A stretch of 7,613 nt of DNA from Deltaproteobacteria bacterium (GCA_011390535.1 JAABSF010000115.1:1-7613); one strand, 5' to 3'; shown: positions 1-5,920, counted from the first letter of the stretch. Notes: generated from the sequence alone by a model not told the origin. Translations and numbers: made by a program.

Positions 1-771
1 GCCGTTTTCACAATCTACTGCACATTGATTTCCACAGGCTCCGCAGTTGTTTAAGTCATTTTGCAGGTCGGATTCACACAGCGAGTCTCCGTCGCAATCA
101 GTATAACCCTCGGCACATAAGAATTCGCACTGGCCCCCAGTACAATATCCCACAGTCGTTGCATCACTCGCGCAAATGTGGTCTCCTGGATTTGGCTCGT
201 TGCCGCAGCCGCCGCAATTGTTTGGGTCGAAGCTGGTATCGGTGCATATCCCACCACAATTAGTGAGGCCTTCTTGGCAGGTGAGTTCACAGACGCCTGC
301 GCCGTTGCAGACAGTTCCTTGGGGGCATGGAGCGCCGCACTCAGCGTTGTCGCTGCAAAAACGGCTGTCTGTAAGTAGGTTAACGCACTCGCCGTTACAT
401 TCGGTGAGGCCTTCTTGGCAGGTGAGCTCACAGACGCCTGCGCCGTTGCAGACAGTGCCCTGGGGGCAGACGTGAGTATTCGTTTCGACTCCACAGCCTC
501 CACAGTTGTTTGGATCCGTGTTGGTGTCAACGCAAGAGCCGCTGCACTCGGTCAATCCATCGGGGCAGAGCAAAACGCATGATCCTTCGATGCATATTTC
601 TTCAGAACCGCATTCATTGCCGCACTCTCCGCAATGTTTTTCGTCTGTCATTAAATCAGCACAGTAGTCCTCGCATTTAGTCTGCGTCCCTGGGCAGCTA
701 GAGCTGTCACTACAGGAAAAACCAACGAGAGCAGTCAATAAAAAAAACGCAATCAGTTTGAATTGTCGCAT
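1..771 (-). CDS. Stig1-like cysteine-rich repeat lipoprotein, C-terminus outside the window
   Basis: Open leftward frame with 257 codons in the window and no stop before position 1. I prefer the ATG at 771 to the in-frame ATG at 789, because a GGAG lies 7 nt upstream (779-782) and this gives an ordinary-length signal peptide. Residues 1-19 are a basic then hydrophobic signal segment ending VGFSC. Cys20 is the likely lipidated residue, although the lipobox is weak (Gly at -3). Five cysteine-rich repeats follow at about 26-68, 69-117, 118-164, 165-218 and 219 onward. Their pattern is C-x2-G-x-T-x-C-x-G-x-C, then D-x2-NCGGCG, then C-x4-C-x4-C. This matches the Stig1-like repeats common in secreted proteins of Myxococcota and relatives. 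It is probably an extracytoplasmic anchored stalk or binding protein. No catalytic domain is visible, and the distal part may carry one off-window. Repeats 2-4 contain a near-identical 65-bp duplication. Confidence 0.88.
   Translation of the reverse strand, partial: MRQFKLIAFFLLTALVGFSCSDSSSCPGTQTKCEDYCADLMTDEKHCGECGNECGSEEICIEGSCVLLCPDGLTECSGSCVDTNTDPNNCGGCGVETNTHVCPQGTVCNGAGVCELTCQEGLTECNGECVNLLTDSRFCSDNAECGAPCPQGTVCNGAGVCELTCQEGLTNCGGICTDTSFDPNNCGGCGNEPNPGDHICASDATTVGYCTGGQCEFLCAEGYTDCDGDSLCESDLQNDLNNCGACGNQCAVDCENG
263..468 (-). repeat. Two 65-bp near-identical in-phase repeats inside the lipoprotein gene
   Basis: Positions 263-327 and 404-468 match at 62 of 65 bases by my count and are offset by exactly 141 bp (47 codons). 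They encode the same junction of adjacent cysteine repeats (QGTVCNGAGVCELTCQEGLT). Flanking parts of the repeats are much more diverged, so this looks like a local recent duplication or gene conversion between repeat units. Confidence 0.85.
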
Positions 772-778
772 CAATCCA

Positions 779-782
779 CTCC
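779..782 (-). promoter_or_regulatory. Ribosome binding site choosing the start of the Stig1-like lipoprotein gene
   Basis: GGAG on the minus strand, 7 nt before the ATG at 771-769. The alternative in-frame ATG at 789-787 is preceded only by an A-rich, non-purine-box sequence. The downstream start is therefore favoured. Confidence 0.6.
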
Positions 783-912
783 ATTTCATTTTTTGGTTTG
801 CATCAACGGCAAAGTGTTTGCATGATTTCAGCATATTAAAAATCCCCAAGATCTTATTTTGAGTATAGTATTTCCGCCTCGGCGATCGAAACATTCCAAT
901 TCCTCGAAGAGT

Positions 913-953
913 AAAAAGGCGTCACCGAGGCTACGATCACAGCTTTGGTGACG
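913..953 (-). terminator. Hairpin followed by a T-run on the minus strand (terminator or attenuator candidate)
   Basis: The arms 920-932 and 941-953 pair over 13 positions around an 8-nt loop. Read as plus-strand RNA, all 13 pair (two G-U). Read as minus-strand RNA, 11 pair with two A-C mismatches, and the stem is followed two bases later by five U residues (913-917). The T-run argues for an intrinsic terminator of leftward transcription, about 140 bp before the lipoprotein start. The better pairing of the plus strand argues for a plus-strand RNA structure. I cannot choose between them from sequence alone. Confidence 0.4.
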
Positions 954-1114
954 GCGCTGAGAATTAGCGAATACTAGGAGAGTTAAAGGTGCATTACAAT
1001 AAAAAAGGCGATAGGTGCAGGTGGGTTCACTCAAAAAGGGACAAACCTTTTCGCAGTTGGCACGGATAGCTTCAGAATTCAAGTGGATGGACTAAATACA
1101 GAGAGTAATACATT

Positions 1115-1131
1115 GAAATCACAGTGATTTC
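1115..1131. promoter_or_regulatory. Perfect 8-1-8 inverted repeat, possible operator
   Basis: The two arms gaaatcac and gtgatttc flank a single central base, giving perfect dyad symmetry over 17 bp in an intergenic region between divergent genes. Length and symmetry are typical of a homodimeric regulator site. No regulator family can be assigned. Confidence 0.35.
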
Positions 1132-1170
1132 GCCTTCATGATTGAGATAGACAGCTAAAAGATACAAACC

Positions 1171-1210
1171 AAGGGGATCAAAGGGGATCAAAGGAGATCA
1201 AACGAGATGA
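1171..1210. repeat. Four tandem copies of a 10-bp unit
   Basis: The unit aaggggatca occurs twice exactly (1171-1190), then as aaggagatca (1191-1200) and aacgagatga (1201-1210), a graded decay. Three GATC tetramers fall exactly 10 bp apart, so they lie on nearly the same helical face. Function unknown. Slippage expansion is the simplest origin. Confidence 0.85.
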
Positions 1211-1388
1211 AACCTCACGGAACAAAATTAAAAGGATAGAAATAGATTGATGGATATGAAAGCTGTCACAAAAATGAGATCGCAGGACCTTTGTTGATTA
1301 GTCGGAGTCGGCGAAGACACAGAAACAAAGCGTGTGAAATGGCTCTTTGGAAACCAATACCTTGAAGCATAGGTTTGCATTCCGGAAA

Positions 1389-1400
1389 AGGGTTAACCCT
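1389..1400. promoter_or_regulatory. 12-bp perfect palindrome agggttaaccct
   Basis: Perfect dyad without a spacer, about 155 bp upstream of the SUMF1-like lipoprotein gene. It could be an operator half of an upstream control region or simply chance. There is no T-run suited to a terminator. Confidence 0.25.
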
Positions 1401-1556
1401 CTTTCTTGCATTCATCAGGTGCGAAGTTTAAACTAGTTCCCATCTCAGAACCTTGCTCCAAGCCTCCGACGGGAGGGGTTTCGGGACTGGAACAAACTAG
1501 CTGAGTTGACCAAGTGTTGAGTCCAGGTTGATGAGACAGGGTGTGAGAGAAGACAC

Positions 1557-2996
1557 ATGTATGCATTGTTTAAGGTTTTTTTTATCAAAATACGGTTAGG
1601 CTGTGATGGACTCTTTGCGGGCGAATGGTTCGTTATCTTCATGTTTGCAGTTTGCTTTTTGGAAGCAGGTTGTATGGTTGAGTTTGGATCGAACGAGCAG
1701 ATATGCGGAAACGGTATTGTAGAGGGTGAAGAGTTATGTGACGGAGATGATATGGGGGGAGAGACTTGCGCAAGCTTGGGTCTGGGAGAAGGGGATTTGA
1801 AGTGCCGCTTGAATTGTTTGCAGTTTGATGCGACCCACTGTACTGCAGCATCAGAGTGTGGCAATGGTGTGCTTCAGGCGGGAGAAGTGTGCGACGGAGA
1901 TGATCATGGGGACGAGACCTGTGTTACGATGGGTTACGATGGAGGGGAGTTAGGGTGTTTTTCGGATTGCACTAGTTTTGATGTTTCAGATTGCGAAGGT
2001 CCCGGGCCGGTGTGTGGGGATGGAATCCGGCAGGGGGTGGAAGTTTGCGACAATGGAGTATTAGCGGGGGAGACCTGTGAAACACAAGGGTTTTACAATG
2101 GGGTACTTCGTTGTCTTCCGGATTGTTCAGGGTTCGATGTTTCCGGATGTTGGGGTTATTGCGGGGATGAAATCAAAAACGGAGAGGAGTTATGCGATGG
2201 GGGGGATTTGGGAGGAGTGGACTGTGAGAGCCTTGGTTTCGGTGGTGCAACGCCGGAGTGTCTTCCTGACTGCGCCGGCTATGACACGTCGGGGTGTGTC
2301 ACGTGGGTATCGATAACCGGGGGCAATTTCAACATGGGAAGTGAGGATGGGTATACAAACGAAAGGCCTGTTCACGCCGTGACAGTAAATGATTTCGAAA
2401 TGACCGAATCGCAGATCACGGTGAAGCAATATTCAAGGTGTGTGGACAGGGAAATATGCACCGAACCCAGTACGTATCACAGCACGTGTAATTGGAACCA
2501 GTCTGGTTACGAAAAGCATCCTGTCAATTGTGTAAGTTGGTTTCAGGCAGGAGCTTATTGTTCGTGGATCGGAGGGAGGCTTCCCAGTGAGTCGGAATGG
2601 GAATATGCCGCAAAGTCGAGAGGGCAGGACGTGGTTTATCCATGGGGTAATGAAGTTGCAACTTGTGATTTTGCCGTGATGGGAGAAGTGGAGAGCGGAT
2701 GCGGCACAGGACGCACTTGGGAAGTTTGTTCCAGGCCTTTGGGCAACACCGAACAAGGGCTTTGCGACATGGCGGGGAATGTATGGGAGTGGGTGCTGGA
2801 TTGGTACCATATCAACTATGAGGGAGCACCCGATGATGGGAGTCCATGGGAGGAACCCGATGGAATGTATCGTGTTTCCCGTGGGGGTGGTTTCAGCAAT
2901 GATCATGACTATCTGCGCACTACATATCGTGGGTTTTATGATCCCGCTCTGCATTATATAAGCCGAGGCTTTCGTTGTGCAAAAAACACTCACTGA
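1557..2996 (+). CDS. Cys-rich-repeat lipoprotein with C-terminal SUMF1/FGE-like domain, catalytic Cys pair missing
   Basis: 479 residues. The start ATG is preceded by a purine stretch (gagagaag) 4 nt upstream. A hydrophobic segment (about 24-35) ends LEAGC, making Cys39 the likely lipid-anchored residue despite an atypical Glu at -3. Four repeats (50-95, 101-146, 153-198, 202-247) are each exactly 46 residues with C-x10-C-x9-C-x11-C-x3-C-x7-C and a CGNG/CGDG-x-CDG opening. This resembles the DUF4215 / myxobacterial Cys-rich repeats. Residues 250-479 are a SUMF1/formylglycine-generating-enzyme-type domain, shown by GGNFNMGS (255-262), PVNCVSW (322-328), RLPSESEWEYAAK (341-353), YPWGN, MAGNVWEW (405-412), RGGGFS (442-447) and a terminal RGFRCA. 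At the two catalytic cysteine positions of true FGEs, N448 and L453 stand, so sulfatase activation is unlikely. Ten other Cys in the domain could form disulfides. It is probably a surface protein using the fold for binding. Confidence 0.92.
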   Translation: MYALFKVFFIKIRLGCDGLFAGEWFVIFMFAVCFLEAGCMVEFGSNEQICGNGIVEGEELCDGDDMGGETCASLGLGEGDLKCRLNCLQFDATHCTAASECGNGVLQAGEVCDGDDHGDETCVTMGYDGGELGCFSDCTSFDVSDCEGPGPVCGDGIRQGVEVCDNGVLAGETCETQGFYNGVLRCLPDCSGFDVSGCWGYCGDEIKNGEELCDGGDLGGVDCESLGFGGATPECLPDCAGYDTSGCVTWVSITGGNFNMGSEDGYTNERPVHAVTVNDFEMTESQITVKQYSRCVDREICTEPSTYHSTCNWNQSGYEKHPVNCVSWFQAGAYCSWIGGRLPSESEWEYAAKSRGQDVVYPWGNEVATCDFAVMGEVESGCGTGRTWEVCSRPLGNTEQGLCDMAGNVWEWVLDWYHINYEGAPDDGSPWEEPDGMYRVSRGGGFSNDHDYLRTTYRGFYDPALHYISRGFRCAKNTH

Positions 2997-2999
2997 ATA

Positions 3000-3200
3000 G
3001 TAAAACAGCGGAGAACAACTATAAGGAGGGTGTTTGGTTGGAGAAATTATGGATAATCCAAGCATAACTGGATTTGATAGTTTCTATTAATGAATCATCC
3101 TTGATTTTCTCTTTCCGGCGTGCCGTTTGTTTCCGAGTTTGTTTTTATCCTTGAAAAGCAGGTTGTTCATCTCTACCCTTTAAATAAGGGTTTATGAAAA
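3000..3200. other. Intergenic region between the two rightward lipoprotein genes
   Basis: About 200 bp, so the downstream gene may have its own promoter. A candidate is TTGAAA (3151-3156) with TACCCT (3174-3179) at 17-bp spacing, with only three matches to consensus at the -10. A strong unused Shine-Dalgarno-like aaggaggg sits at 3023-3030. GGAG at 3040-3043 precedes an ATG at 3049 that opens a 13-codon frame (3049-3090, peptide MDNPSITGFDSFY). I see no terminator hairpin after the upstream stop. Confidence 0.35.
3175..3191 (+). promoter_or_regulatory. Small hairpin containing the Shine-Dalgarno of the Gly-rich protein gene
   Basis: The arms accctt (3175-3180) and aagggt (3186-3191) form a 6-bp stem with a 5-nt loop. 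The right arm includes aaggg, the only purine box upstream of the ATG at 3201 (10-nt spacing). The stem is short and would compete only weakly with ribosome binding. Confidence 0.3.
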
Positions 3201-4592
3201 ATGGAGTTTTTAATTTTTACTAATAGGTTCAATACAAAGCGTTTTTATCCAGTCATACTGTTTTTGTTTTCTCAGTTTGCCGGTCCCGGCTGCAAGATCG
3301 ACTTTTCGAGAAAAAAATCTAAAGATGCCGCGGTGATCATGTGTTTAGATGAACCCTGTGAGGAGGGTTGTTGTGAAATCAACACCGGTTGTATGCCCGG
3401 CACGGAAGATACTGCCTGTGGTACCGGGGGAAGCCGGTGTATTAACTGTGAGGAGCAAGGGCTTGTCTGCAGAGATCATGAGTGCGTTGAAGAAATCGTT
3501 GAAATGGATGGGAGTACCGACCCAACCTTGTGCAAGCCTGGAAACTGCACAGGCTGTTGTGTAGGGGATATCTGTAGGGACGGAGACCTTGATAATGAAT
3601 GTGGTAGGGGAGGTGTGGAATGTGTGCAGTGTATAGGTGGAACGGTTTGTTTTAACGGTGAATGCGTGGTAGATTGCGGGCCTGAAAATTGTCAGGGATG
3701 TTGCGAAGGCGTTTGTCTGGAGGGAAATACTCAAGCAGCCTGTGGATTGGGAGGGGAAGAGTGTGTGGAGTGCGCCGTCGGAGCGAACTGCATCAACGGC
3801 AGGTGTCACGAGGGAATGTATGCGGAAGGCGGGGACATCACTTATTCGGGAGGTTATCGTATACACACCTTTAAAACCAACGGTGTGCTTGATGTCATCT
3901 ATTCCGGGCAGTGTCAGGTTCTTCTAATAGCCGGTGGAGGAGGAGGCGGTTCTAATAGCGCTGGAGGTGGAGGAGGAGGGGGATATATTTTCAATGAAGA
4001 AGTGAGTGTTGAGGCCGGGGATTTCAATATTGTTGTGGGAAACGGCGGTCAAGGGGCCGGGGGCGGCGGAAGAGGCTCGAAAGGCGGAAATTCGACCGCG
4101 TTTGGATTGACCGCTGGAGGTGGAGGAGGAGGGGGAGGTTCATCCGACATTCACGGTCAGTCGGGAGGTTGTGGAGGGGGAGGAGCAGGACGAGGTGACA
4201 ACAATGACGGCGGAAGCGGAGGATCCGGAAACCAGGGAGGTAACGGCGGTGGCTCCAGTTGGTTGGCGGCTGGTGGGGGAGGTGGTGCGGGAGGCAACGG
4301 GCAATCTCCGCCTGGTTATTACACCGGGGGAAACGGTGGTTCCGGCCGATCTTTTTCTATTTCAGGTGGTGCCGTTACTTACGCAGGTGGTGGAGGCGGT
4401 GGAGGATATCATGGCGATTTGAGCAGCGGCGGTGTTGGGGGAGGGGGCCGTGGCGGTAACGACGGAAACAATGATAACGGTGGACCCACGAGCGGAACCG
4501 ACGGTTTGGGAGGTGGAGGAGGGGGAGCGGGAGGCGGACAGAACGGAGCAAGGGGCGGGAGCGGAGTGGTGATTGTCCGCTATCCCTTTTGA
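3201..4592 (+). CDS. Cys-rich stalk protein with C-terminal glycine-rich domain, predicted surface lipoprotein
   Basis: 463 residues. Residues 15-27 form a hydrophobic segment ending AGPGC, with Cys31 the likely lipidated residue (weak lipobox). Three ten-Cys repeats follow (48-95, 111-155, 159-202). Repeats 2 and 3 share C-x4-C-x2-CC-x3/4-C-x8-C-x6-C-x2-C-x5-C-x4-C, and repeat 1 is a looser copy. From about 212 the sequence opens like the known glycine-rich domain of bacterial and phage surface proteins (SGGYRIHTF, then VLLIAGGGGGG). It continues with runs of six to eight Gly broken by short polar turns (YIFN, VGNGG, YAGGGGGGGYHG) and closes GSGVVIVRYPF, the usual end of that domain. The family is found in phage tip adhesins and cell-surface proteins. 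A polyglycine-II helix bundle is a reasonable structural guess. It is probably a ligand-binding or adhesive protein on a disulfide-rich stalk. The start is set by aaggg at 3186-3190. The gene converges on the next leftward gene. Confidence 0.9.
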   Translation: MEFLIFTNRFNTKRFYPVILFLFSQFAGPGCKIDFSRKKSKDAAVIMCLDEPCEEGCCEINTGCMPGTEDTACGTGGSRCINCEEQGLVCRDHECVEEIVEMDGSTDPTLCKPGNCTGCCVGDICRDGDLDNECGRGGVECVQCIGGTVCFNGECVVDCGPENCQGCCEGVCLEGNTQAACGLGGEECVECAVGANCINGRCHEGMYAEGGDITYSGGYRIHTFKTNGVLDVIYSGQCQVLLIAGGGGGGSNSAGGGGGGGYIFNEEVSVEAGDFNIVVGNGGQGAGGGGRGSKGGNSTAFGLTAGGGGGGGGSSDIHGQSGGCGGGGAGRGDNNDGGSGGSGNQGGNGGGSSWLAAGGGGGAGGNGQSPPGYYTGGNGGSGRSFSISGGAVTYAGGGGGGGYHGDLSSGGVGGGGRGGNDGNNDNGGPTSGTDGLGGGGGGAGGGQNGARGGSGVVIVRYPF

Positions 4593-4600
4593 TTGAGAAG

Positions 4601-4626
4601 ATAGTTCAGATGAATAGTTCAGATGA
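4601..4626. repeat. Exact 13-bp tandem duplication after the Gly-rich gene
   Basis: atagttcagatga occurs at 4601-4613 and again at 4614-4626. The second copy runs into agttc-agat-gaact, a 5-bp inverted repeat (4616-4629). It lies just after the stop codon in the 95-bp convergent gap. No T-run follows, so I do not call a terminator. It is probably a slippage duplication. Confidence 0.8.
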
Positions 4627-4687
4627 ACTGCTGTCACTATTAAACGAGAGAACCGCAGCCAGGTGTGTACTTACTGTCCTACAAACC

Positions 4688-5707
4688 TTACGCTGACCCA
4701 GCGTCATTGTTGGTGAGGCTGGAGATTATTCTCTCTGCTCTTGTTTCAACGTCCCCGTGCAGCGTCTCAACCATCTCGGAGTAGAGGCGACAGACCGCTT
4801 TGGTGTGAGTTCTTACAGCTCTGGTGTTTTGTTGTGAAGCGTTGGTTAATCCGGGGCGCAGTTTTTCGTCGGCTCTTTCTCCCTTCCTGATGCATATTCT
4901 CCGGTTGAGGTCGGTCTCTATGTACGGCACCGCTCGTGGGTGGGTGTCGTCGAGTGTGCGTCCCGGTTTCGTGTATACAAATGCTACCCGGTTTCCCACC
5001 CATTTTTCATAGCACCTGTCGAACGCTCGCTCGTCTCTTACGGATTTGGTGCCTCCCATGCTCCAGCCGATTTTTAGCAGGGTGTTGTGTTGGCGCCTGA
5101 TAAATTCGATGTCCGCCGCTTCTTTGGTGAAATAGGGATGGTCGAAAGCCGATGTTCTGGAGCATACGGTTTCGAGAATGCTTCGGTAATGGTACCTGGA
5201 GTGCAACTCAGAGGCTTTCATGAACTTCATTTCCGTAAACCTTCCGAGGTCTCGGATGCGGTTTAATACTGAGATGACATCTCTCGCTGAATCATTCACC
5301 GCGGTTTCCGGCAGACCACAAGAAATGGCGTGGGTGTCTGCTATTAGAACGATTAGTTTTTTTGCCTTAATGCTCCTGCGTATTGCTTCGGCGGCCAGAA
5401 GATAACCTACTGCGTCCAAAGGGAGTCCTCTTGTGAGATTCGTGCCCGAGCAGAGGCCGATACCCATGAAGACCGCCATGGGGCGATATGAAAGACTTGT
5501 TCTTTCTAGGGCTCTAAGACTGCTCTTGGTATCAATAAGGCTGTTTTGTTGTATTGTGTGTTTGATGGCTTTTTTCCAGTCTGCGTGACATCTGCGTTCA
5601 CTGTCTTTGAGAGCTGAATCCCAAGACAGATACCGTTTATGTGCAAACCGGTTTTTCTGCGCGAGTGCTCCTTTTTCCTTGCGGGCCAGGTTTGTTCTTT
5701 TCACCAT
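4688..5707 (-). CDS. Unrecognised protein, class I aaRS-like (HUP) fold; possible cyclodipeptide-synthase relative
   Basis: 339 residues. The ATG at 5707 is preceded by AGGAAAGG (5714-5721) 6 nt upstream, a convincing start. Residues 1-65 are strongly basic and charged, as in an RNA-binding extension. The core begins with a beta strand and glycine-rich loop (AVFMGIGLCSGTN, 78-90), then a helix (LDAVGYLLAAEAI, 97-109). A second strand LIVLIADTHA (118-127) resembles the ADxHA strand of Tyr/Trp-tRNA synthetases. No HIGH motif is present, and MGGTKS (217-222) is at best a poor KMSKS. Compared from memory with the cyclodipeptide synthase AlbC, I see S87-x2-N90 where AlbC has its catalytic Ser-x2-Asn. 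I also see a DTH after strand 2, and SEL followed by YR (166-168, 174-175). AlbC-type enzymes use aminoacyl-tRNAs to make cyclic dipeptides. Length here exceeds the usual 220-290 residues, and no tailoring enzyme is nearby. The gene is secure; the function is a hypothesis. Confidence 0.85.
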   Translation of the reverse strand: MVKRTNLARKEKGALAQKNRFAHKRYLSWDSALKDSERRCHADWKKAIKHTIQQNSLIDTKSSLRALERTSLSYRPMAVFMGIGLCSGTNLTRGLPLDAVGYLLAAEAIRRSIKAKKLIVLIADTHAISCGLPETAVNDSARDVISVLNRIRDLGRFTEMKFMKASELHSRYHYRSILETVCSRTSAFDHPYFTKEAADIEFIRRQHNTLLKIGWSMGGTKSVRDERAFDRCYEKWVGNRVAFVYTKPGRTLDDTHPRAVPYIETDLNRRICIRKGERADEKLRPGLTNASQQNTRAVRTHTKAVCRLYSEMVETLHGDVETRAERIISSLTNNDAGSA

Positions 5708-5811
5708 GAGCTGCCTTTCCTAGAAACCTTTCAATCTTGTAATTTTTTAACCTTTCAACCACCCACCGACAATGAAGCTGTTGGTCTCTTTATAAAGTTG
5801 ACTCTCTAACG

Positions 5812-5840
5812 AGGTTAAAAGGGACGTTAAAACCTGTCAA
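5812..5840 (-). promoter_or_regulatory. Candidate promoter of the aaRS-like gene
   Basis: On the minus strand, a perfect TTGACA (5835-5840) is followed after 17 bp by TAACCT (5812-5817), a weak -10. It would give a leader of roughly 100 nt. A TTTATA-containing palindrome ctttataaag near 5788-5797 is an alternative -10 region. The leader also carries two copies of aacctttcaa (5725-5734 and 5749-5758). Confidence 0.4.
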
Positions 5841-5920
5841 AAAAATGGGGTATTTCAACAAAGACAAGTCGAGATGTTCAATCGGGGGGAGGTCTTCAAA
5901 AGTTGGGTTTATAGTGAACA

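Larger units (their letters stand above)
772..1556. other. 785-bp gene-free divergent intergenic region
   Basis: This lies between the divergently transcribed Stig1-like and SUMF1-like lipoprotein genes, so promoters for both should be here. I see no convincing protein gene. A minus-strand open frame at 1082-828 has only a TTG start and contains a hairpin plus T-run, so I do not call it. Structured elements listed separately are a hairpin (920-953), a perfect inverted repeat (1115-1131), a 10-bp tandem repeat (1171-1210) and a 12-bp palindrome (1389-1400). A TATACT at 862-867 on the minus strand could be a -10 element for the leftward gene, but no good -35 box sits at the right distance. A small cctcc-gacg-ggagg hairpin lies near 1465. 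Confidence 0.6.

Noticed and set aside
51..530. Minus-strand 159-codon frame within the first lipoprotein gene
   Set aside because: It is a frame shadow. The true frame, running 771 to 1, shows regular cysteine repeats and a signal peptide, whereas this one is low-complexity Ala/Ser.
828..1082. Minus-strand 84-codon open frame with several Cys
   Set aside because: It begins at TTG with no ribosome site, contains the hairpin plus T-run (913-953), and has no repeat grammar like its neighbours. It could be a decayed remnant, but I cannot support it.
1171..1210. CRISPR-like short repeats
   Set aside because: The 10-bp units are directly abutting with no spacers.
2433..3065. Long 210-codon minus-strand frame opposite the SUMF1-like gene
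   Set aside because: It is antisense to a clearly conserved domain and has no family resemblance.
3345..3866. 173-codon minus-strand frame opposite the ten-Cys repeats
   Set aside because: It is a shadow of the Cys-repeat coding strand (Thr/Ser/Ala-rich reverse reading) with no start signals.
4593..4687. Bidirectional terminator in the convergent gap
   Set aside because: Only a 5-bp inverted repeat within a tandem duplication and no T-run on either strand.
5053..5072. KMSKS-like motif (MGGTKS) in the aaRS-like protein
   Set aside because: Only TKS-like similarity, and strand-like sequence continues after it. It is not enough to call an active aminoacyl-tRNA synthetase.
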